Assembly: GCA_947496145.1 (NCBI GenBank)
Contig: CANMBS010000011.1
Coordinates: 1-64,000, forward strand
Length of the DNA stretch: 64,000 bases
Direction: 5' to 3'
DNA from: an uncultured Pseudovibrio sp.
GTDB lineage: Bacteria; Pseudomonadota; Alphaproteobacteria; Rhizobiales; Stappiaceae
Under the pieces are notes generated by a model. That model saw nothing but the letters and a program-made list of their open reading frames with translations, made no database searches and had not been told where the DNA came from. Below are positions 1-9,800 of the stretch, in pieces; the first letter of the stretch is position 1, and every line of letters begins with the position of its first letter. The position numbers and the translations under genes were made by a program.

Positions 1-732
1 AGTGCTTTACTTGAATTGATACGCCCAGAAGAATGGTTGCACCCTCCGTCATGCCGGACGGAGCGGAGCGACGATCCGGTATCCATACCCCCTTAAACCA
101 GTGCTGAATAATGACCTGCGTGTCGGGGTATCTTACTGCACCTGCGTCGTAAGAAGAGCACGAGACTGCCTCTACATTCCCCACAAACGCAAGGGGTTAT
201 AGATCCCTGATCAAGTCAGGAATGACGACAGGAGCAAGTGCTTTACTTGAATTGATACGCCCAGAAGAATGGTTGCACCCTCCGTCATGCCGGACGGAGC
301 GGAGCGACGATCCCGTATCCATACCCCCTTAAACCAGTGCTGAATAATCACCTGCGTGTCGGGGTATCTTACTGCGCCTGCGTCGTAAGAAGAGCACGAG
401 ACTGCCTCTACATTCCCCCACAAACGCAAGGAGGTTATAGATCCCAGCGCGGGGGCCGGGATGACACTGTGGGGCGGTGCTTTGCTCCAATTTCAGCGCT
501 CACATAAATGGTTACCCGTCGTCGTCATGCCGGACGGAGCGGAGCGGAGATCCGGTATCCATACCCACTTGAGCCAGTGTTGAATGATGGTCTGCGTGTC
601 AGGGTATCTTGCTGCGCCTGCGCCGTAAGAAGAGTATGAGACTGCCTCTACATTCCCTCACAAACGCAAGGGGTTATAGATCCCGGCGCGGGGCCGGGAT
701 GACACCGTGGGGAGGGCCCCTGCTCCATTAAG
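1..732. repeat. Tandem array of palindromic intergenic repeats
   Basis: Three near-tandem units are visible: 1-236, 237-475 and about 476-732. Units 1 and 2 are almost identical. A partial, more diverged fourth unit continues from about 733. Each unit has a part beginning cgtcatgccggacggagcg and ending gatccggtatcc, a central part with gtaagaagag, and an end reading atagatccc followed by gccgggatgac or a variant. The last part forms short dyads (cccggc/gccggg). Dispersed repeats of this style are common between genes in Alphaproteobacteria. Short open frames here are not convincing genes. No open frame resembles a transposase. Confidence 0.85.
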
Positions 733-1209
733 AGACGCTTTGCTCCAGTTTTAGTGCCCAGACAAATGGCTACCCACCGCCGTCATGCTAGACGGAGTAG
801 AGCGGAGATCTGGTATCCAGAGCGGAGACTGTAAGCGGTTGGGCGTGTTGCTCTGGTTCCCGCATCGCACTTCGTTTGTGCGGGATGACGTCGAATGAAG
901 CAAAAAGCTCGAAGACTTGAAGAAAACTTATCCCCCTCCCTCAAACCTGCTGCATAATCATTTTCAAGCTCACGCATACGGGCAGCTGGGGGAACGTCCC
1001 TCAGATTGGTGTGGGCTGGACGGAGCTACTGTGAGGGGTAACGCACCTTGCAGCGGGTTCGTGGAGGTTCCCCTTTCACCAACAGTGTTGAGGGATAGCG
1101 GATGTCCGGTCAAACCAAAGGGCGCCAGCACTGGGAGTCACTCTTTTAGGAGAGATGCCTCCTCCAAGTGTCTTTTGGAGCTTGGCCTTAGCCTCCTGCA
1201 AAAACGTCC

Positions 1210-1283
1210 GGGCAAGGCAAGAAGCCAATGCCGAAGAAACTTGTTTACTCATACTGCGCAGGCATTGCCTGCTTGCCTTGCCC
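1210..1283. repeat. Long imperfect inverted repeat inside repeat module
   Basis: Arms 1210-1232 and 1261-1283 are about 23 nt each. The outer 12 bp are perfect, followed by a small internal mismatch and then caatgcc/ggcattg. The loop is 28 nt. The same structure is present in the second copy at about 40254-40327, so the fold is conserved between copies. Confidence 0.75.
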
Positions 1284-1310
1284 ACCTCGTAAAGAGGTTT
1301 CACGTGAAAA

Positions 1311-1341
1311 CACCGCCGGAGAGGGTCCAGCGGTGCTTTTT
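1311..1341 (-). terminator. Hairpin downstream of mutS (bidirectional)
   Basis: Arms caccgccgga (1311-1320) and tccagcggtg (1326-1335) pair with one mismatch and are followed by five T on the plus strand and four T on the minus strand. It lies 54 bp past the mutS stop and probably ends mutS transcription. It is also the right boundary of the repeat composite. Confidence 0.6.
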
Positions 1342-1394
1342 GTGCTGCATATTATGGGGTCCAGCTCTGTAGCTGAGATGTTGCTCAAAGGCTT

Positions 1395-4133
1395 TTAGTT
1401 TGCGCTTAGCTCTTTTTGCTTTTGCTTGAGGGCGTAGAGCGCCTCCTGAGCCTGACGAGGGGTCATGTCGTCCGGGTCGAAGGTATCCAGAAGCTCTGCA
1501 AGCTCATTGGAAACGCTGGTTTCCTCGTGTTCTTCCGGTTCCGGAATGGTTTCCAGAGGCTGGGAGAAGGAGGCAAAGAGCGGCAGATCGTCCAGAAGAG
1601 TTTCGGAGGGTTTGTTGGTGTCCTGCTCTTCCAGCTGTGTGAGGATTTTTTGCGCTCTGCTGACGACAGTTTTCGGCAGACCCGCCAGTTTTGCTACCTG
1701 AATACCATAGGAGCGGTCTGCTGCGCCCTCGACGATCTCATGCAGGAAGACCACGTCGCCTTTCCACTCTTTCACACGCACGGTGGCGTTGTTGAGACGT
1801 TCGAGACGCTGAGAAAGCGCTGTGATCTCATGGTAGTGGGTTGCGAACAGGGAGCGGGAGCGGTTGGTTTCGTGCAGGTGCTCGATGGCTGCCCATGCGA
1901 TGGAAAGACCATCAAACGTTGCTGTTCCGCGTCCAATTTCGTCGAGGATGACGAGGGAGCGGTCGGTGGCCTGATTGAGGATGGCGGCGGTTTCCACCAT
2001 TTCAACCATGAAGGTTGAACGACCTCTGGCGAGATCATCCGCAGCGCCTACGCGGGAGAACAGGCGATCAACCACGCCGATATGGGCATTTGTTGCGGGA
2101 ACGAAACTCCCCATTTGCGCAAGCACGGCGATCAACGCATTCTGGCGCAGAAAGGTGGATTTACCAGCCATGTTTGGACCGGTAATCAGCCAGATCTGGC
2201 CGTTTTCGTAGGTTTCCTGCGGGCCGAGGTTAGCATTGTTTGCCACAAACGGCTCGCCGGATTTGCGCAGGGCCTGTTCCACCACAGGATGGCGACCGCC
2301 TTTGATGGTGAAAGCAAGGGAGCCATCTACCGTCGGGCGGATGTAGTTTTCTGCCTCTGCCAGAACGGCGAGGGAGGTCGACACATCAAGAACCGCCAGC
2401 GCTTCGGCGGCGGCCTTGATGAGCGCTCCGGCTTCAACCACGGCACGGGTCAGCTCATTGAAGATTTCCAGCTCGATTGCCAGAGCACGTTCACCCGCGC
2501 TGGCGATTTTGCTTTCAAGGTCCGCCAGTTCGGTGGTGGTGAAGCGCATAGCACCCGCCATGGTCTGGCGATGGATGAAGCGGGCAGGGTCGCCCTTCAT
2601 TGGGTCGCACTGGGCGGTCGGCGCTTCCATGAACCAGCCAAGCACGTTGTTGTGCTTGATCTTGAGGGAGCGAATGCCAAGCTCTTCGGCAAGATCGGCC
2701 TGCATCTGGGCAATGACCTTACGGCTTTGATCACGCAGGGCTTTCAGCTCATCAAGATCGGGATGATAGCCGGGCGCGATGAAGCCACCATCACGTTTAA
2801 GAAGCGGCGGCTCTTCGGCAATGGCCTGCCCGAGCTTTTCGCCCAATGCGTGCGGGGCTTGCTCCAGCTTTTGCACCGCAAAGCCGACTTCCTGCGGGCA
2901 GATACCGCCAGAAGCCAGAAGGCCAGCGATTTCACGGGCGGACTTCATAGCAGAGGCGATGGACTGCAAGTCACGCGGGCCGCCACGGTCCACAGCCAGA
3001 CGGGAGAGGGCGCGGGACATATCCGGTGCGGATTTGAGCAGGGCGCGGATATCCTCGCGCTGCATGGTGTCGGAGGCAAAGAACGCGATGGTATCCTGAC
3101 GGTCCCGGATTTGGGCCGGGTCTGTCAGCGGACCAGCAAGGCGGCTTGCGAGCAGGCGGGAGCCAGCACCAGTGACAGTTTTGTCGATAGCAGACAGCAG
3201 ACTGCCGCGACGCTCACCGGAAAGGGTACGGGTCAGCTCCAGATTGGCACGGGTCGCCGGATCAATGAGCAACTGACCGGCGGCAGCTTCTTTCACTGGC
3301 GGGTCCAGCGGAGGACGCTCGCCGAGCTGGGTTTTGTCGATGTAAGCCAGAATTCCACTGGCGGCGATCAGCTCAGCGCGGGAATAGTTGGCGAAACCGT
3401 CGAGCGTGCCCACGGAGAAGTAGGTGGAAAGGCGATCTTGTGCGGTTGCACCGTCAAAAAAGGTACGGGGAACCGGAGAGATTGCAGCGCCAAGCCCTTC
3501 GACTGTCGCACGCAGCTCGGTTTCCTGAAGCAGAGCATCTGCCAGCACCAGCTCGGAAGGATCAATGCGGGCAAGGTCAGCGGCGAGGCGAACGTCATCG
3601 CTCTCAGCCACGCGGAACATGCCGGTGGACATATCAATCCACGCCAGACCGTAGAGGTTACCATCTGCGGCACTGCCACCCTTCACCCGTGCCAGAGAGG
3701 CAAGGAAATTGTTGCGGCGGGCATCGAGAAGGCGGTCTTCGGTGATCGTGCCCGGCGTAACGAGACGAACAACATCACGGCGAACCACAGACTTGGAACC
3801 GCGCTTTTTGGCTTCAGCCGGGTCTTCGGTTTGCTCACAAACGGAGACACGATGACCGAGGCCAATCAGTTTTTGCAGATAATCATCAGCCGCGTGCACA
3901 GGAACGCCGCACATTGGGATATCGTCACCATTGTGCTTGCCGCGTTTGGTCAGCGTGATGCCAAGAGACTGAGAGGCAACCTCTGCGTCTTCAAAGAACA
4001 ACTCATAGAAATCACCCATTCTGTAGAACAGGAGACTGTCCGGATTTGCGGTCTTAATCTCAATATATTGCGCCATCATAGGAGTGACGCGGCCTTTAGC
4101 TGGGGAAGGCTTTTGAATTTCTGCTGTAGTCAT
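1395..4133 (-). CDS. mutS: DNA mismatch repair protein MutS
   Basis: MutS recognises base mismatches and small loops and starts methyl-independent or MutL-dependent repair as an ATP-driven clamp. At 912 residues it has the usual MutS length. The mismatch-reading motif GDFYELF is near residues 40-46 (the Phe and Glu of F-x-E at 42 and 44). The Walker A loop GPNMAGKST is at 652-660, and a Walker B run [11 protein letters not shown] follows. The start at 4133 (MTTAEIQ) is chosen because the upstream 19 codons (start 4190) are not typical of the family. It is divergent from maeB. The C-terminal acidic tail with a helix-turn-helix-like end fits the tetramerisation region of MutS. Confidence 0.97.
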   Translation of the reverse strand: MTTAEIQKPSPAKGRVTPMMAQYIEIKTANPDSLLFYRMGDFYELFFEDAEVASQSLGITLTKRGKHNGDDIPMCGVPVHAADDYLQKLIGLGHRVSVCEQTEDPAEAKKRGSKSVVRRDVVRLVTPGTITEDRLLDARRNNFLASLARVKGGSAADGNLYGLAWIDMSTGMFRVAESDDVRLAADLARIDPSELVLADALLQETELRATVEGLGAAISPVPRTFFDGATAQDRLSTYFSVGTLDGFANYSRAELIAASGILAYIDKTQLGERPPLDPPVKEAAAGQLLIDPATRANLELTRTLSGERRGSLLSAIDKTVTGAGSRLLASRLAGPLTDPAQIRDRQDTIAFFASDTMQREDIRALLKSAPDMSRALSRLAVDRGGPRDLQSIASAMKSAREIAGLLASGGICPQEVGFAVQKLEQAPHALGEKLGQAIAEEPPLLKRDGGFIAPGYHPDLDELKALRDQSRKVIAQMQADLAEELGIRSLKIKHNNVLGWFMEAPTAQCDPMKGDPARFIHRQTMAGAMRFTTTELADLESKIASAGERALAIELEIFNELTRAVVEAGALIKAAAEALAVLDVSTSLAVLAEAENYIRPTVDGSLAFTIKGGRHPVVEQALRKSGEPFVANNANLGPQETYENGQIWLITGPNMAGKSTFLRQNALIAVLAQMGSFVPATNAHIGVVDRLFSRVGAADDLARGRSTFMVEMVETAAILNQATDRSLVILDEIGRGTATFDGLSIAWAAIEHLHETNRSRSLFATHYHEITALSQRLERLNNATVRVKEWKGDVVFLHEIVEGAADRSYGIQVAKLAGLPKTVVSRAQKILTQLEEQDTNKPSETLLDDLPLFASFSQPLETIPEPEEHEETSVSNELAELLDTFDPDDMTPRQAQEALYALKQKQKELSAN

Positions 4134-4273
4134 GGCGCGAACACTAGCAAAAGGTTCTATGTGTTTCACCCGTGTCCGTTGAGTTCTCAACTTGAGAACG
4201 CGAATTTACGGGGATAATGTCTGCCTGAGATATTTGCACGGAACACTGCTTTAAAGGGTGAGGAATTTTTCGC

Positions 4274-6556
4274 ATGCCAACCACTGATCAAACAGCGAGC
4301 TCGCAAGTCAGCTTTACTGACCAGGACGCTCTTGCCTTCCACAATGAAGGCAAGCCGGGCAAGCTGGAAATATCGCCAACCAAGCCTATGGCTACTCAGC
4401 GCGATCTGAGTCTGGCCTATTCTCCTGGCGTTGCTGTTCCGGTGCTGGCGATTGCGGAAGATGCAAGCCGTGCTTACGACTACACCACAAAAGGCAATAT
4501 GGTTGCCGTTATCTCCAACGGCACAGCCATTCTGGGTCTGGGCAATCTGGGTGCGCTGGCTTCAAAGCCTGTGATGGAGGGGAAGTCTGTTCTCTTCAAG
4601 CGGTTTGCTGATGTGGATTCCATTGACCTTGAGGTTGATACCACGGATGTTGAGGAGTTCATCAACTCTGTTAAGTACCTCGGCCCATCTTTCGGTGGCA
4701 TCAATCTGGAAGACATTAAAGCCCCTGATTGTTTTATCATCGAGCAGCGCCTTCGTGAGATAATGGATATTCCGGTGTTCCACGACGATCAGCACGGCAC
4801 TGCTATTATTGCAGCGGCTGGCCTGATCAATGCGGTGCATATGACAGATCGCGACATGAAAGACGTAAAAGTTGTCTGTAATGGCGCGGGTGCTGCGGGT
4901 ATCGCGTGTATCGAGCTTGTTAAGGCTATGGGTGTTCCGCATGAGAACGTTATTCTCTGCGATACCAAAGGCGTGATTTATCAGGGCCGTGAAGCTGGGA
5001 TGAACCAGTGGAAGAGCGCACATGCAGTAAAGACTGACAAGCGCACGCTTGAAGAAGCTATGGATGGGGCGGATGTATTCTTTGGCGTATCCGTTAAAGG
5101 TGCGTTGACGCAGGATATGGTGAAGAGCATGGCTCCGAACCCGATTATCTTTGCTATGGCAAACCCTGACCCGGAAATTACACCGGAAGAAGCTAAGGAA
5201 GTGCGCCCGGACGCAATTGTTGCAACGGGGCGTTCTGACTACCCGAACCAGGTGAACAACGTTCTTGGATTCCCTTACATCTTCCGTGGAGCGCTGGATG
5301 TTCATGCAACCACCATTAATGATGAGATGAAGATTGCGTGTGCACAAGCACTTGCTGATCTGGCTCGGGAAGATGTTCCTGATGAAGTGGCTGCTGCATA
5401 CAGAGGAAGCCGTCCTCGTTTCGGTCCCGAATATATTATTCCGGTTCCGTTTGATCCACGTCTGATCTCCCGCATTCCGCAAGCGGTTGCGCAAGCTGCG
5501 ATGGATAGCGGCGTGGCGCGTCGTCCGATTGTGGACATGGATGCTTATGGTGCTCAGCTTCAGGGTCGCCGCGATCCTATTGCCGGAACGCTGCAACGGA
5601 TCATCTCCAAAGTTCGCCAGAATCCGAAACGTATTGTGTTTGCAGAAGGTGAGGAACCAGCGGTTATTCGTGCAGCATCTGCCTTTGTATCTCAGGGGCT
5701 GGGTGAAGCGATCCTTGTGGGACGTGAGGATGAAATCCGCGCTAATGCAACATCTGCCGGGGTGGATGTGAACCGTCCGGGCATTCGTCTGGAAAGTGCG
5801 CGTTCTTCAACCCGCAACGCAGATTATGCCGAGTACCTGTACTCTCGCTTGCAACGTAAGGGCTATTTGCTGCGCGACTGTCAACGCCTCGTCAACAATG
5901 ACCGTAACTACTGGGCGGCTATTATGGTGGCACGGGGTGATGCAGATGGCGTTATCACGGGAACCACACGCAACTACTCCGTCGCGCTGGACACAATCAA
6001 CCGCTGTATCGACACGAAGCCGGGGCATCGCGTTATTGGTGTTTCCATTGTGATTTCACCGGGTAAAACTGTGCTTGTTGCAGATACAGCGGTTCACGAT
6101 ATGCCAACCTCTGAAGAGCTTGCAGATATTGCCGAGGAAGCTGCTCACGTTGCACGTCGCCTTGGCTCTGAGCCACGTGTTGCCATGTTGGCGTACTCCA
6201 CATTCGGACATCTGAAAGGGGAGCGTACTGAGCGTCTTCAGGAAGCTGTAAAAATTCTTGATCGCCGCCGTGTTGATTTTGAATATGACGGTGAAATGGG
6301 TGCAGATATCGCTCTTAACATGGAGAAGATGGCAGCTTATCCATTCTGCCGCCTGAACGGCCCTGCAAATGTGCTCGTTATGCCTGCGTTCCACTCTGCT
6401 TCCATTGCAACAAAGCTGCTGGAGGAGATGGGAGGTTCCACACTGATCGGCCCACTGCTGGTGGGGATGGATAAGCCGGTTCAGATTGTGCGGATGGGCG
6501 CGAAAGACAGCGAGATCTTTAACATGGCTGCTATTGCCGCCTACAATATCACGTAG
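4274..6556 (+). CDS. maeB: Malic enzyme fused to phosphotransacetylase-like domain
   Basis: Converts malate to pyruvate and CO2 with reduction of NAD(P), feeding pyruvate during growth on C4 acids. At 760 residues it matches the long bacterial malic enzymes. The N-terminal malic half (about 1-430) shows YSPGVAVPVL, the acidic metal-binding stretch GGINLEDI, DDQHGTAII and a Rossmann loop GAGAAGIAC. The C-terminal half (about 450-760) resembles phosphate acetyltransferase and is normally regulatory, binding acetyl-CoA. NAD versus NADP preference (dme or tme type) cannot be decided by eye. Monocistronic; a hairpin follows at 6577-6610. Confidence 0.93.
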   Translation: MPTTDQTASSQVSFTDQDALAFHNEGKPGKLEISPTKPMATQRDLSLAYSPGVAVPVLAIAEDASRAYDYTTKGNMVAVISNGTAILGLGNLGALASKPVMEGKSVLFKRFADVDSIDLEVDTTDVEEFINSVKYLGPSFGGINLEDIKAPDCFIIEQRLREIMDIPVFHDDQHGTAIIAAAGLINAVHMTDRDMKDVKVVCNGAGAAGIACIELVKAMGVPHENVILCDTKGVIYQGREAGMNQWKSAHAVKTDKRTLEEAMDGADVFFGVSVKGALTQDMVKSMAPNPIIFAMANPDPEITPEEAKEVRPDAIVATGRSDYPNQVNNVLGFPYIFRGALDVHATTINDEMKIACAQALADLAREDVPDEVAAAYRGSRPRFGPEYIIPVPFDPRLISRIPQAVAQAAMDSGVARRPIVDMDAYGAQLQGRRDPIAGTLQRIISKVRQNPKRIVFAEGEEPAVIRAASAFVSQGLGEAILVGREDEIRANATSAGVDVNRPGIRLESARSSTRNADYAEYLYSRLQRKGYLLRDCQRLVNNDRNYWAAIMVARGDADGVITGTTRNYSVALDTINRCIDTKPGHRVIGVSIVISPGKTVLVADTAVHDMPTSEELADIAEEAAHVARRLGSEPRVAMLAYSTFGHLKGERTERLQEAVKILDRRRVDFEYDGEMGADIALNMEKMAAYPFCRLNGPANVLVMPAFHSASIATKLLEEMGGSTLIGPLLVGMDKPVQIVRMGAKDSEIFNMAAIAAYNIT

Positions 6557-6576
6557 GTCTGACAGAATTTTGAAAT

Positions 6577-6610
6577 GGATAAAAGCGCCGTTGATGTGGT
6601 GCTTTTATCC
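6577..6610 (+). terminator. Hairpin after maeB
   Basis: A ten-base perfect stem, ggataaaagc (6577-6586) with gcttttatcc (6601-6610), begins 20 bp after the maeB stop. There is no long T run beyond the stem, so termination strength is uncertain. Confidence 0.55.
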
Positions 6611-6803
6611 CCCTACCTGACTGATGGGTCTATATTATATCTCAGCAGTTAGCTTATTAGCTAAATCTCTTTCAAACCCGGCAAACCGCCATAAAACTCT
6701 CTTCACCCTACCTTTCAAATACATATGAGGGGTCTGCGATTTTATAGATATTGTGCTTCCTTAATTTATGCCTCTTAAGCAGGTCAGGATCAGGAATCTC
6801 TAT

Positions 6804-9800
6804 ATGTCTAAGGGTAAGATTGACGTCACCGAACACCAATGGGCGCAGAAGATCTTCAAAGTCATGTCCTGGCCTTTTGATAGGCATGATGGAGACCCGA
6901 CACAAGCTGCTATAGCAACACACTGCAAGAAGGCCAATGAAGCCTGTAAGAAGCAGCTGAAAAAATACGTTTCGCAGAAGAAACAACTTCAGTCTCCCGC
7001 ACGGTTAGACACTTTCTCAACCCTGCATAAGAGCTGCAATGATTACATTTCACGAGTAGACGGCTTTCTGAAGAAAAAAGACCACGCTGAAGCTAATGGT
7101 GCATTGGATGATGTGGATGCCATACTGGATGCGATGGGCCAACTGTTTATGGAGGAGAGTGGCGGAGCCCGCGCTCCTTCTACTGAAGGGGCTCTCATTG
7201 CTGGCAAGCAGGTAGCATTGCAGGAACGAATTGATCTGCTCAACCATTACAAAGCACAGAAGAAGACGCTTCGCACTAAGGAGCAAAAAGAACAGTTTGA
7301 TCAAGTCTTTAAGCAGGGTGAAGCATGTGCCCGAGAGGCTGCAAAACGTATTAAGGAGAAGAACCTGCAAGGCGCGGGTGATATGTTGTTTCAGTTGGAC
7401 TCTCCGTTGCAGGGTCTGAATACACTGCTCACCATCGCACCAAATGAAAAGGATAAGCTGGCGGGGGCAAAAGCAACTGTTCAGGATGCTAAAGCCCGAA
7501 TTAGTAAGGCGTATGATCTGCGTAAAACGCTCGCCACTGCCGCTGAGCAAAAATATTTTGCAGAAAAGCACAGACGAGCCAGGGATCTTGTCAAGGTAGC
7601 AGAGGGCCTGATTAAAAGCGTCAGTTTTGATGAGATTGACCCGGCTCTTAAATCAATTGCACAGGCTGTTGAGCAAGTTGAATATGCCGTCGGAACCAAC
7701 ACCTGGGCACCGCTTGATGACAAATACAAGCAGGATTTGAAAAACCATAAGATCGAGATTCAATTCTACTATAATCAGATCAACCAGATTGAAGACAAAG
7801 CCGCCAAACGACCGTTTGAGAAGCATTATCAGAAGGCAATTAACCTGATTGCAGATACACAAGTTCTCATAGAAGGAGAGGGACGAGCGGCTGAAGAGAA
7901 GGTTGTAAGCAAAATCGCCGCTCTGCAAGCTGAGATACGACAGTTGGAAAAGTATAAGATCGCTGAGCAAAACAAACCTGCCGGCAATGCGCAAAGTGAA
8001 CCTCAAGCGCAACCTGAGCAAAAAACAACTGGACGTAACGCTGCGCAAAATGCGTTGAGTAAAGCACTTGCTGGATGCAAAAGTGCTTTAGAAGAGGCTC
8101 AAATCAACCTGAGTGAGGTCCTTAAGACAGGTGCTGGCATAAAACATACTGAAATTTCGGGTAGTTTCGCCCAGTATGCGAGTGCAGCCCAATCTTATAT
8201 TAAGGAAGGCCTTCAGCATATTGCTGAGCGGAAGCTTCAGGAAGCACGCGGCAAACTTGCTAGTTGCGAAGATGCGATCAACTCGATGTTCTCGTTTCTG
8301 GAGAGCAAACAGAATGCGGCTGAAACTGAACAGAGGGCCGCAGATGGTTCTCACAGTGAGCAGCAAACCGGCCCCTCGGAGGACAAAACAGAGGTCTCAT
8401 CAGAGGATTGCCGGAAGCAACTTGACCAGTTATCAGCTCGCCGTGCTGATGCTGTGGGGCAGAATCCACAGTTTCAGCAGGAATTTCAACAGGATGAGTA
8501 TTTAACATACAAAGTGATTTCTGGGGAATTTTCCAGTCAGATTGATGCTTTGATTGCAAGTGGGAATTCAGTGGATGCCCATTCTCGTCTTCAGGACTTT
8601 GAACGTGTAATCCTGAGTTTGGAAGAGTGCGTTCGAAATGCAATACCGGCAAGCTCACAGCCTTCAGGAACCGAAGGAGCAAGTGAAGAACAGCAGCCTG
8701 ATCCATTGGTTACAGCTTCCCTGAAAACCTGCCGTCAACAACTGGATGAACTGATCGGACGCTTCAACAAAGTCATGATAAGAAGCCCGCAGTTTTCTGA
8801 TCAAAACCTGCAAGATGAATTTATGACCTACCAGCTGTTATGGGAGCAGCTGAGCAGTCAGGCAGATCATCTGATCTCAGAAAACCAGCTTGAGGATGCT
8901 CAGGAGCGGCTGATTGAGCTTGGAAGCATCATCCAGAACACAGAAGCCTGCGCTGAAAAAGGAACGCCTTCTTTTGAAGAGCCAAACAGAAGAGAAGAGG
9001 CAGCGGCTCCGAAAACAAAAGCTGAGTATGCTCAACAATACGAGTCACTTGATGCCAGCAAGAGCGTGTTCCTTCGCCAGCAGATACTGATTACCGACCC
9101 TGACCTTCAAACTGAATTTGAGACGATCAAGGTCTTGTTTGAGCTGGCGATGCCTTACGCTAAGGAACGCATAAATGATAATGAACTAGAGGGCCTCGCA
9201 GTCGTAATGGCTTCACTTGAGCAACATCGTGATCAATTGAACGCTATTCTTGATCGTGCAAGAGCAATGAACGCAAAAGCATTGGCACGCCGAAAGCAAG
9301 AACAACAAGTTGCCAAAGAAGCAAGGCTTGATGCAGCGCCTGCAATTTCACTGCGAGATGCAGAAGCATTATCAGGACGCCTCTCTGCAATGCGTAAATA
9401 TGTGAAGGACCCGGACAAACTAAAGATTTTTGATGAGCAAGCGACCTTTGTCAGACTTGCTATCTCTCAGCTCAGAGAGATGGCGCAATCTGGTCAGTCT
9501 GGTGAAGTTGCCAATATTCTGAAAACTCTGGGGCGAGCAAAAGCTGAGCTTCAGATGCTTGCAGATGAAAACAGGAAGATACAGGTTCAGTACACTCATC
9601 AGGCACCGGGCATTCGCAACAATGTGGATGCACGCAAGAAGCCGAGCGGAGAAAACCCGCAGTTCTTTTGCGAGGTGCAAGAAGGGCAATTTTGTCTGAA
9701 GCATGCAATCAATGCTTGTTTGGGTTTTCAGGCGACAACCAAGGATGATCTGTTGGATGCAAGCCTTGTCAACTATTTAAAGGCATACGATAGCAAAACT

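Larger units (their letters stand above)
641..1341. repeat. Composite dispersed repeat, copy A
   Basis: About 700 bp that is collinear with 39717-40386. The left part is a short-repeat unit. From about 921 (acttatccccctccctcaaa) onward lies a second module of about 420 bp found only in these two places in the window. It contains a long imperfect hairpin: 1210-1232 pairs with 1261-1283 (gggcaaggcaag against cttgccttgccc). It also has a smaller dyad near 1167-1185 (ctccaa/ttggag) and ends in a terminator-like hairpin at 1311-1341. On the minus strand a 75-codon frame (1076-1303) is partly kept in the other copy, but I would not call it a gene. Function unknown. Confidence 0.8.

Noticed and set aside
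1-732. Possible CRISPR array
   Set aside because: Units are about 240 bp with no short repeat/spacer alternation and no cas gene.
917-1372. 151-codon plus-strand frame in the repeat module
   Set aside because: Not kept in frame in the second copy; the sequence looks selected for structure rather than protein.
2082-4217. 711-codon plus-strand frame opposite mutS
   Set aside because: It lies wholly antisense to a clear mutS and has no family resemblance; long antisense frames arise from mutS codon bias.
4562-5596. 344-codon minus-strand frame in maeB
   Set aside because: Antisense shadow of a strongly conserved gene with no recognisable domain.
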